A stretch of 20,783 nt of DNA from Lachnospiraceae bacterium UBA6403 (GTDB taxonomy: Bacteria > Bacillota > Clostridia > Lachnospirales > Lachnospiraceae): the NCBI GenBank assembly GCA_002437435.1, contig DJPV01000049.1, forward strand, positions 1 to 20,783, given 5' to 3'. The translations under genes and the position numbers were made by a program. Below the pieces are notes generated by a model, which worked only from the letters and a program-made list of their open reading frames with translations, was not told where the DNA came from and searched no databases. Of the stretch, positions 8,314 through 15,017 are shown one piece after another; position 1 is the first letter of the stretch; each line of letters begins with the position of its first letter.

Positions 8314-9309
8314 ATGGGAAAAATATATACTTCGATCACAGAACTGGTTGGAAGAACCCCACTTCTGGAGATCAAAAATTATGAGCGAAATCATAATCTG
8401 AAAGCAAGGCTTCTTGTGAAACTGGAATATTTCAATCCAAATCAGAGCGTAAAGGATCGGACAGCACTTTCGATGATAGAAGAAGCAGAAAGACAGGGGT
8501 TATTACATCCGGGCGACACGATTGCAGAGACAACAAGTGGAAATACAGGAATCGGGCTTGCTTCCGTGGCGGCAGCAAAAGGTTACAAGTTCCGGGTATA
8601 CATGCAGGATGGAGTAAGCAGAGAACGTTTTCAGACGATACAGGCACTTGGCGGTGAAACGATACGAATGTCGGATGTCCCTGAAGTTGCAAAGACACTG
8701 GAAGAAACCGGAGATTTTATAGCAGCCGTAAAAACGCTTGGAAGTGAAGTGCTGGCGAAAGAAGAACATGTATTTTTTGTTGATCAGATGACAAATCCGG
8801 CTAATCCTGCAGCCCATGTTGCAACGACTGGCCCGGAGATATGGGAAGATACGGATGGAACAGTGGATATTCTGGTGGCAGGTGTCGGTACAGGAGGTAC
8901 GATATCCGGTACAGGCAAATATCTGAAAGAAAAGAATCCAAACATAAAAGTGGTTGCGATCCAGCCGGGAGAAGCATCCAGGCCAAGTGAAGAACATCCG
9001 ACACCGGAAGAAATAACAGGTGTACATCCATTTTATGGAATTCCGGAAGACCAGATTCCTGCTACGGTCGATCAGTCCATTTACGACAGCATCGTAGAAG
9101 TAGATACCCCACAGGCATATAAAGAGGTGCGGGAACTGGCAAAGACAGAAGGCTTTCTGGTAGGAACTTCCTCCGGTGCCGCCCTTGCAGTCGCAAGAGA
9201 GCTGGCAGAACAGCCGGAGAACGAAGGCAAAACGATCGTCGCTATCCTGCCGGACACCGGCCTGCGCTATCTGTCAACGAACTTATTTAATGAGGATTTT
9301 GTAGTGTAG
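8314..9309 (+). CDS. cysK: Cysteine synthase family protein (O-acetylserine sulfhydrylase)
   Basis: A 331-residue fold-type II PLP enzyme: PLP lysine Lys47 in NQSVKDR, the substrate-binding loop TSGNTG (74-79), the phosphate-binding GVGTGGTISG (190-199), and GTSSGAA near the C-terminus. CysK makes cysteine from O-acetylserine and sulfide. The usual METMSLERR loop reads MQDGVSRER (97-105), and the usual QQF reads DQM near 157-159, both at the active-site side, so the acceptor thiol or the donor might differ from the housekeeping enzyme. GAAAGGTGA precedes the ATG. Its position among nitrogenase-like genes, behind a cysteine attenuator, says it captures the sulfur released by the system. Confidence 0.85.
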   Translation: MGKIYTSITELVGRTPLLEIKNYERNHNLKARLLVKLEYFNPNQSVKDRTALSMIEEAERQGLLHPGDTIAETTSGNTGIGLASVAAAKGYKFRVYMQDGVSRERFQTIQALGGETIRMSDVPEVAKTLEETGDFIAAVKTLGSEVLAKEEHVFFVDQMTNPANPAAHVATTGPEIWEDTDGTVDILVAGVGTGGTISGTGKYLKEKNPNIKVVAIQPGEASRPSEEHPTPEEITGVHPFYGIPEDQIPATVDQSIYDSIVEVDTPQAYKEVRELAKTEGFLVGTSSGAALAVARELAEQPENEGKTIVAILPDTGLRYLSTNLFNEDFVV

Positions 9310-9320
9310 AGGTAGTGAAT

Positions 9321-9770
9321 ATGATGTATAAGATTGCGGTAGCATCTTCCGATGGCGTAATGGTGGATGGTGCATTTGGCGAAGCCACAGAGTTCCGCAT
9401 CTATCAGATCGAAGGAGAGCAGTACCGGCAGGTAGAAACTCGCAAGATGCCGGAGTCTGCCGCACAGAAGCCGGAAGATACAGCAGCGGAACAACGTGCA
9501 GACAGCACAGAGTGGCAGAACGGCGATCATACAGAAGCAGGCTGTTGTGGTGGGCATGGCGGCTGTGGCTGCGGGGCACCAGATGGTTCATCCATACGGA
9601 TAGAGGCACTTTCGGATTGTAGAAGTATTGTATGTAAGAAGATCGGCCCTCATGCAAAGAAACTTCTGGAACGAAAAGCAATCGCAGCATTTGATGTGGA
9701 GTGCTCCGTGGAAGATGCATTAAAGAAGATAATATTTTATTACAACCGGGTTGACCGGTGGAAAAAGTGA
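9321..9770 (+). CDS. NifX-like protein with Cys/Gly/His-rich insert
   Basis: A 149-residue relative of the upstream NifX-like protein: it begins MYKIAVASSDG and ends with SIVCKKIGPHAKKLLERK, the same fold frame. Between them, about residues 44-90 form an insert that is first polar and then CCGGHGGCGCG (75-85), five Cys and one His in eleven residues, a probable metal-binding knot. The HFG of the family is AFG here. I chose ATG 9321, 7 bases after AGAGGT (9308-9313); GTG 9315 and ATG 9324 are alternatives. It starts 11 bases after cysK ends and stops 11 bases before the binding-protein gene, so the three are one operon. A role in holding iron or cluster cargo is inference. Confidence 0.8.
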   Translation: MMYKIAVASSDGVMVDGAFGEATEFRIYQIEGEQYRQVETRKMPESAAQKPEDTAAEQRADSTEWQNGDHTEAGCCGGHGGCGCGAPDGSSIRIEALSDCRSIVCKKIGPHAKKLLERKAIAAFDVECSVEDALKKIIFYYNRVDRWKK

Positions 9771-9781
9771 GGTATGGAGAT

Positions 9782-10861
9782 ATGAAAAAGACACGAAAAT
9801 CCAGATGGAAGAAAACAATTGCAGCAACATTAACATTGGCTATGGCAGTTTCAACACTTCTTACCGGATGCGGAGATAAAGGTTCGGAGAAGCAGGATGA
9901 ATATGTATTCAAGATTGGAACTGCAAACGGTTCAGTATGTATGGCACCGCTTCATATAGCAGAGGACAATGGTTATCTGAAAGAAGAATTTGACGCGATC
10001 GGAATCAAATATGAATTAGTAGAGATCGATGTCCAGCAGACAGCGGATCTGGTTGCATCCGGTCAGATCGATGCTGGTGTTGGTCTTGCAGGCTGTCTGC
10101 TTCCACAGATCGATAATGGTCTGGAGATCACATTTACGGCAGGCTTACATACAGGATGTACCAAATATTATGTAAAGGCAGATTCAGATATCAAGAGCCT
10201 TGAGGATCTGAAAGGCAAGAAGATTGGTGTTCCTGGAGTCAGTGATTCATCTGTGATCGCATTGAAACGAAAGTTGGAAGATCTTGGTATTAAATCCGGT
10301 AACAATGATATGGAATTCGAACTTGCTGCCTATAATATGACCGATCTTCCACTGGCGCTTGAAAATGGTGCGGTAGATGTGGTTGCTATGCATGATCCGG
10401 TAGCGACATCGGCTGAAAAAGAATATGGCTTCCGTAAGATCCTTGATCTGACAGAAGACGAGAAGTTTAAGAATGAATACTGCTGTACAGCATACGTTTC
10501 CGCAAATGTCAGCAAAGAACATGCGGATGCAGCTGCGGCTTATACAAGGGCCTTATTAAAGGCATCAGCCTATGTAGAGGCAAATCCGGAAAAAACAGCA
10601 GAACTACAGATCAAGAATAATCACTGCTCCGGTGATGCAGCAGAAAATGCGAAACTGCTGGCATCCTATAATTATCAGCCATCTGTGAGTGCAATGAGGG
10701 ATACATTTAAAAACGCTGTAAACGATCTGAAGGAGATCGGAGATCTTAAGACTGACCGTGATGTTGATGAGTTTACAGATGAGCATGTAGCAAGCTTTGA
10801 TGGTGTACCGGACAGTTATACATATAATGAAGACGGCACATTTACCGAGATTAAGAAATAA
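9782..10861 (+). CDS. ABC transporter substrate-binding lipoprotein (SsuA/NrtA/TauA-like)
   Basis: The 359-residue protein has a lipoprotein signal peptide with lipobox LTGC (Cys30) and an NMT1/SsuA-type binding fold: FKIGTANG start, PLHIAEDNGYL, QTADLVASGQIDAGVG, LKGKKIGVPG near 144-152, and VDVVAMHDP near 198-206. Relatives bind sulfonates, taurine, nitrate, bicarbonate or thiamine precursors. Six further cysteines lie in the mature part (53, 105, 126, 234, 235, 282), several in loops that line the ligand cleft in this fold, which is unusual for an exported protein. The ATG at 9782 is preceded by GTGAGG (9767-9772); it overlaps nothing, but the frame opens upstream at 9758. With permease and ATPase downstream it forms a complete importer, probably for an organosulfur compound. 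Confidence 0.85.
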   Translation: MKKTRKSRWKKTIAATLTLAMAVSTLLTGCGDKGSEKQDEYVFKIGTANGSVCMAPLHIAEDNGYLKEEFDAIGIKYELVEIDVQQTADLVASGQIDAGVGLAGCLLPQIDNGLEITFTAGLHTGCTKYYVKADSDIKSLEDLKGKKIGVPGVSDSSVIALKRKLEDLGIKSGNNDMEFELAAYNMTDLPLALENGAVDVVAMHDPVATSAEKEYGFRKILDLTEDEKFKNEYCCTAYVSANVSKEHADAAAAYTRALLKASAYVEANPEKTAELQIKNNHCSGDAAENAKLLASYNYQPSVSAMRDTFKNAVNDLKEIGDLKTDRDVDEFTDEHVASFDGVPDSYTYNEDGTFTEIKK

Positions 10862-10897
10862 ACAAAAAGGGATCCTGTTGTGGATAAGGAGGACAGC

Positions 10898-11857
10898 ATG
10901 AAAAAAATAAAAAATATCATTAAGCTTCTGGTTCCAATCCTGATGATTGCCTTATCAATAGCAACTTATTATGGGTTGGCAGATAACGGAAAACAGAAGA
11001 AAACAGAATATCCATATTTTGTCTATCTTATGGTGCTGATGGCAGGGGTATATCTTCTGTTCATTGGAATATCATGCTTTTCTAAAAAGATTAGAAAAAA
11101 ACTGATATATAAAGCTCCGTTTTTTTCAGGAATGTGTTTCCTTTTAATGATGATAAATATTCTTACGGCTAAAACGACATTGCTTCCAACCTTATATTTC
11201 CCGTCGCTTGACCGGATCATCGGATTGCTGTATGAACAGCGGATATTTCTTTTAAAGAATTTGTTTGATTCATTGAAGCTTCTTGCAACCGGATTCTTGT
11301 GGGGAGCTGCAATCGGATTCCTGACAGGTCTTGCACTTGGATACAACAAAAAAGTCGCTTACTGGCTGAATCCTGTTACCAAAGTGATCGGACCGATACC
11401 AACAACAGCCTGGATACCACTTGCGCTCAGTGTCTTTTCAACCACACATATAGCAAATGTGTTTCTGATCGCTTTTGCAGTCTGGTTTCCGGTAACGCTC
11501 ATGACCAGCAGCGGAATACAGAGTACGAATCAGGTACATTTTGAGGTTGCAGGAACACTTGGAGCATCAACCTTATATAAGGTTCTTCATGTTGCGATAC
11601 CGGGAGCAATGCCAAGTATTTTCCTTGGAATCTTTTATGGAACCGTGTCATCATTTACAACCTTGATGGCAGTGGAGATGAATGGAAATTCCAGTGGAAT
11701 CGGCTGGTATATCAACTGGCAGAAACAGGTCATGATGTATGACGGTGTCTATGCAGGACTGATCATTATAGCAGTTCTTTGTTCCGTGATACTGACGATA
11801 TTGTTCCATATCAGAGATCATGTTCTGGTATGGCAGAAAGGAGTGATCAAATGGTAG
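10898..11857 (+). CDS. ABC transporter permease (SsuC/TauC-like)
   Basis: A 319-residue membrane protein. Residues about 1-95 contain extra hydrophobic segments (LLVPILMIALSIATYYG, YLMVLMAGVYLLFIGI, and one at 82-92), beyond the usual 250-residue permease. The rest is the standard importer core, with the ATPase-contacting EAA loop about 220-240 (VAGTLGASTLYKVLHVAIPGA). AAGGAGG (10886-10892) precedes the ATG; the GTG at 10880 lies upstream of that site. It follows the binding protein by 36 bases and overlaps the ATPase gene, showing translational coupling. It would carry the ligand of the binding protein through the membrane. Confidence 0.88.
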   Translation: MKKIKNIIKLLVPILMIALSIATYYGLADNGKQKKTEYPYFVYLMVLMAGVYLLFIGISCFSKKIRKKLIYKAPFFSGMCFLLMMINILTAKTTLLPTLYFPSLDRIIGLLYEQRIFLLKNLFDSLKLLATGFLWGAAIGFLTGLALGYNKKVAYWLNPVTKVIGPIPTTAWIPLALSVFSTTHIANVFLIAFAVWFPVTLMTSSGIQSTNQVHFEVAGTLGASTLYKVLHVAIPGAMPSIFLGIFYGTVSSFTTLMAVEMNGNSSGIGWYINWQKQVMMYDGVYAGLIIIAVLCSVILTILFHIRDHVLVWQKGVIKW

Positions 11858-12636
11858 GGCATATTTCCATTCAGAATGTCAGACGGGAATTTCCCGGACA
11901 GGATGAGACAATGCCGAATGTGACAGCATTAAATGATTTCTCGCTGGACATTAAGCCGGGAACATTTGTAAGTCTGATCGGTCCATCCGGGTGCGGAAAA
12001 TCTACCCTGCTTCGTCTGATTGGCGGTCTGGACAAACCGGATCAGGGAGAGATTCTGGTCGATGAACATAAGGTCGAGGGACCGGGAAGTGACCGTGGGT
12101 TTGCATTTCAGGGATCGAATCTGTTTCCGTGGCTGACAGTTGAAAATAATATCGCATTTGGGCTTCGGGCCAGACACACCTATAAAAAGAATAAAGCGGA
12201 TATACAGGAATATATAGATCTGGTAGGTCTGCGTGGGTTCGAGCGATCCTATCCGCATCAGTTATCAGGTGGAATGAATCAGCGGGCATCCCTTGCGAGA
12301 GCACTGGTCGGTCATCCAAATGTTCTTCTGTTAGATGAGCCGCTTGGAGCACTGGATGCATTTACAAGAATGAATCTGCAGGATCAGATCCTTGATATCT
12401 GGCAGAAACATAATATGACGATGATCATGGTCACACACGATGTAGATGAGGCGATCTATATGTCAGATCAGGTAGTCGTAATGTCGGCAAGACCATCCAG
12501 AGTGGAGGCGGTGATCGATATTGATCTCCCAAGGCCAAGAGCAAGAGTGCAGGATACATTTGCTAAATATAGAAATGAGATTTTGGAAATTCTTGATCTT
12601 GGTGGTCGTATAGAGGAAGTTGAGTATAATATTTAA
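11851..12636 (+). CDS. ABC transporter ATP-binding protein (SsuB/TauB-like)
   Basis: A 261-residue ATPase with Walker A GPSGCGKST (44-52), Q-loop Gln87 in FQGSNLFPWLTV, signature LSGGMNQ (138-144), Walker B VLLLDEP (158-164), D-loop GALDAF and H-loop VTHDVDEA. The FPWLTV after the Q-loop is typical of the nitrate/sulfonate/taurine importer group. The start ATG at 11851 overlaps the permease stop (ATGGTAG) and has AAAGGAG just upstream; longer starts run into the permease gene. It powers the importer formed with the two preceding products. No obvious terminator follows before the Rrf2 promoter. Confidence 0.9.
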   Translation: MVGHISIQNVRREFPGQDETMPNVTALNDFSLDIKPGTFVSLIGPSGCGKSTLLRLIGGLDKPDQGEILVDEHKVEGPGSDRGFAFQGSNLFPWLTVENNIAFGLRARHTYKKNKADIQEYIDLVGLRGFERSYPHQLSGGMNQRASLARALVGHPNVLLLDEPLGALDAFTRMNLQDQILDIWQKHNMTMIMVTHDVDEAIYMSDQVVVMSARPSRVEAVIDIDLPRPRARVQDTFAKYRNEILEILDLGGRIEEVEYNI

Positions 12637-12644
12637 AAATGTAC

Positions 12645-12672
12645 TTGATAAATCCTATAGAAATAGTATACT
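12645..12672 (+). promoter_or_regulatory. Promoter of the Rrf2 gene with embedded operator
   Basis: TTGATA (12645-12650) and TATACT (12667-12672) are 16 bases apart. The spacer holds CCTATAGAAATAGTA (12654-12668), which shares CCTAT-N6-AGTA with the site at 5324-5340 and contains the palindrome CTATAGAAATAG. An operator between -35 and -10 would make the Rrf2 protein repress itself. A TATAAT at 12672-12677 is an alternative -10. Confidence 0.6.
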
Positions 12673-12676
12673 ATAA

Positions 12677-12755
12677 TGCAAACGACAATTTATCATGTTT
12701 GCAATAAAGTAGATGAGATTCAGATGATGCACAGATGTATGGAATCATCTGAATC
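12677..12755 (+). repeat. Two perfect hairpins in the Rrf2 5' leader
   Basis: TGCAAAC (12677-12683) pairs with GTTTGCA (12697-12703), and GATTCAGATGAT (12717-12728) pairs perfectly, 12 of 12, with ATCATCTGAATC (12744-12755). Neither is followed by a T-run. They would fold in the roughly 100-base leader of the Rrf2 mRNA and may protect the 5' end or bind a protein. The role is unknown. Confidence 0.55.
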
Positions 12756-12780
12756 ATGTAACAACGACAGGGAGGTCAAG

Positions 12781-13218
12781 ATGAAGATATCAACAAAAGG
12801 AAGATACGCGATAAAACTGATGCTGGATCTGGCCACCTATTATAATGGTGAGCCGGTTAAGATAAAGGATATTGCAAGAAGACAACATATATCAGACAAA
12901 TATCTGGAGCAGATCGTTGCAATATTGAATAAGGCATCACTGGTAAAAAGTGTCCGTGGAGCGCGTGGAGGATACATGTTATATGCTTCACCGGAGAATT
13001 ATACGGTGCGGCAGATCTTAGAAACGGTAGAAGGCAGTCTGGCACCGGCAGACTGCGTGGGAGATAACGCAGCCTACTGCGAAAACAGAAGTATGTGTGT
13101 CAGCGTACTGATCTGGGAGAAACTCGATCAGGCAATTCAGGGTGTATTAGAAGGAATCACGTTAGCCGATCTCGTCGATTGGCAGAACAACCTGATGGTG
13201 GACCAGTACGTCATTTAA
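12781..13218 (+). CDS. Rrf2 family transcriptional regulator (IscR/CymR-like, likely FeS- or cysteine-responsive)
   Basis: A 145-residue Rrf2 protein: MKISTKGRYAIKLMLDLA start, helix-turn-helix DIARRQHISDKYLEQIV (about 30-46), and wing VRGARGGY (58-65). Three cysteines, Cys92, Cys100 and Cys106 (CX7CX5C), sit at the place of the IscR cluster ligands (Cys92, 98, 104), so a 2Fe-2S sensor is plausible; CymR, the cysteine regulator of Bacillus, belongs to the same family but lacks this triad. AGGGAGG (12769-12775) marks the ATG at 12781; the longer frame from 12676 begins on the promoter -10 and is rejected. Between the importer and nifDK-like genes, and with matching operator-like sites before itself and the operon, it probably controls this whole cluster by sulfur or FeS status. 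Confidence 0.88.
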   Translation: MKISTKGRYAIKLMLDLATYYNGEPVKIKDIARRQHISDKYLEQIVAILNKASLVKSVRGARGGYMLYASPENYTVRQILETVEGSLAPADCVGDNAAYCENRSMCVSVLIWEKLDQAIQGVLEGITLADLVDWQNNLMVDQYVI

Positions 13219-13227
13219 TATATGATA

Positions 13228-13538
13228 GACATTTGCGACATTCATAGAATAGATATTGATTAAGCATCTTGACTTACCAAAACAGGGGCATTTGAGTCCG
13301 CCGGTACTCACATTTCGTACTTAGTGAGTGCTTGCACGAGCTTAGAACGAAAGCGCACCCTGTGGTGTGATGGTGCATAAGCAGCATCTTAGTACCGCTG
13401 CAGGAGTAACTGAGATCTTAGCGAGGCTTAGCCGAGGTTAGTTCGAAGTTACACAGAGTGGAAACGAGCGGAAGCGTCCCCTGGTTGGTAATGTCAAAGG
13501 TGATTAATCATTGTAGTGTAGATAAAGTCGCAAATGCC
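13228..13538. mobile_element. MITE-like element or giant RNA hairpin with about 60-bp imperfect inverted ends
   Basis: The left end, GACATTTGCGAC onward to CAGGGG (13228-13288), closely matches the reverse complement of the right end (13478-13538): ATTTGCGAC/GTCGCAAAT, GATTAA/TTAATC, TTGAC/GTCAA, TTACCA/TGGTAA and AGGGG/CCCCT all occur in nested order. The core is about 190 bases with many TTAG repeats (CTTAGTGAG, CTTAGCGAGG, CTTAGCCGAGG) and smaller hairpins, and no coding capacity. The IR may extend to TTTAAT (13214) and ATTAAA (13542), touching the Rrf2 stop. No clear target-site duplication is seen. It fills the whole gap before the NifD-like gene, so it also forms that gene's leader. Confidence 0.6.
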
Positions 13539-13564
13539 AAACATTAAAAAGAGAGGTAGCAAAC

Positions 13565-15016
13565 ATGGCAAACGTTCAATATTCCGGTGTGCGCGAGAGC
13601 AGACCCGGCAGGGTCAATGATCTTGGCACGACAGGAAAAGAAGTAGAAGAAAATTACAAAAAAGGGTGTCTGAAGCGGGCAGATCGAAGCTTTGCACAAG
13701 GATTACAGTGTCAGCAGATCAACAGTATGGCAGCGTTGATGTCATTGGAGGATTCCGTATTTGTATCCCATTCACCACAGGGCTGCGTGGGATGTACGAT
13801 CATGGCTGTTGATATGTACCGTGTTGGACAGGCACACCGTGGAATCAAATATATCAAGAACCCAAGGATCATCGTGACAAATATCGATCAGAAAAGTGTC
13901 GTATTTGGCGGTGAACAGAAACTCAGGGATTCAGTGAAGAAAGCCGTAGAACGATACTCGCCGAAAGTTATCTTTATTTATGCATCCTGTGCATCTGGTA
14001 TTATCGGAGACGATATCGATGCGATTGCGATGGATCTTCAGGATGAGTACCCGGATACGATCATGGTGCCGATCCATTGTGAGGGCTTCAAGTCAAAAAT
14101 CTGTGCATCGGGTTTTGATGCCGCATTTTTATCCATAAACAAATACATATTAAAAAAAGAAAAAGTTCCAAAAGAAGAAAATCTGGTAAATCTGTTTGCA
14201 CCGACTACGGTCAGCTATGCGGATCAGCGTGAGATGGAGCGTATGCTGCATCTGATCGGTGTAAATGTAAATTACATTCCATTTTACAGTTCCCTTGAGA
14301 AGATCAAGAAGATCCCGGCAGCCGTTGCATCGACATCAATCTGTAAGGTATTTGCAGATGAATTCATGAAGACACTGTGGGAAGATTACGAGATCCCGTA
14401 TTCACACACGGTTATGCCGATCGGTATCAGGAATACAGACAAATGGTACCGCGGAATCGCAAAGATTCTTGGAAAAGAAGCAGAGGTAGAGGAGATCATT
14501 GCAGCAGAGCATAAACGAATCGAGCCGCTTGTAGCAGCCTTAAAAGAACGGTTGCAGGGCAAGCGGGTCTTTATCTGTGGCGGAACCGGACGATCCTTTG
14601 CAGCGGCAGCACTCATCGACGATTTTGGCATGGAGCTGGTTGGACTGGAAACACCGACCTATGATGCGGATGCACAGGTAGATATCGAATATCTGAATGG
14701 AATCCATAAGGATTTTGTAGTTGATATTGCGAACATGCAGCCATTTGAACAGGTTAATCTGGTAAATAAACTGAAACCGGATGCATTCATCGGAGTGCCG
14801 GACTGGGCAGCCAAGCTTGGTATCCCGACGACTCATGTCTTAGACGGGAAACGTCCGACGATGGGCTATGACGGACTGCTTTATCTTGGAAATAAGATCG
14901 CAGACCAGTTACAGAATCCGGGCTTTAATGTGAAATTATCCCAGCATGTCAAGCTGCCATATAAGGATTCATGGTATCAGGAAAATGCATTCAAGTATAT
15001 CAAAGGAGGCGTGTAA
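13565..15016 (+). CDS. NifD-like catalytic subunit (group IV nitrogenase-like, not a nitrogenase)
   Basis: The 483-residue protein aligns with NifD by eye. P-cluster cysteines correspond to Cys49, Cys74 (in SPQGC) and Cys142 (in ASCASGIIGDD). Cys260, 16 residues before IP, has the same spacing as the FeMo-cofactor ligand Cys275. The His442 position (PYHGYDG in NifD) is Met433 (PTMGYDG), the Gln191 position is Cys180 and the His195 position is Phe184 in the CEGF segment (172-185). These losses argue against N2 reduction. A cofactor cluster bound mainly through one Cys is likely, with another substrate reduced at it. GAGAGGT precedes the ATG at 13565. It overlaps nothing and ends just before the NifK-like start. 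It would pair with the NifK-like protein as an alpha2-beta2 tetramer and receive electrons from the NifH-like protein. Confidence 0.85.
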   Translation: MANVQYSGVRESRPGRVNDLGTTGKEVEENYKKGCLKRADRSFAQGLQCQQINSMAALMSLEDSVFVSHSPQGCVGCTIMAVDMYRVGQAHRGIKYIKNPRIIVTNIDQKSVVFGGEQKLRDSVKKAVERYSPKVIFIYASCASGIIGDDIDAIAMDLQDEYPDTIMVPIHCEGFKSKICASGFDAAFLSINKYILKKEKVPKEENLVNLFAPTTVSYADQREMERMLHLIGVNVNYIPFYSSLEKIKKIPAAVASTSICKVFADEFMKTLWEDYEIPYSHTVMPIGIRNTDKWYRGIAKILGKEAEVEEIIAAEHKRIEPLVAALKERLQGKRVFICGGTGRSFAAAALIDDFGMELVGLETPTYDADAQVDIEYLNGIHKDFVVDIANMQPFEQVNLVNKLKPDAFIGVPDWAAKLGIPTTHVLDGKRPTMGYDGLLYLGNKIADQLQNPGFNVKLSQHVKLPYKDSWYQENAFKYIKGGV

Positions 15017-15017
15017 G

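Noticed and set aside
12676..12780. Longer Rrf2 protein starting at 12676
   Set aside because: That start lies on the promoter -10 box, has no ribosome site, and the extension does not resemble the family, whose start MKxSxKGRYA is at 12781.
13269..13497. CRISPR array or tandem-repeat locus suggested by recurring CTTAG segments
   Set aside because: The CTTAG units are short, irregularly spaced and imperfect, with no repeat-spacer periodicity and no cas genes; nested inverted ends explain the region better.
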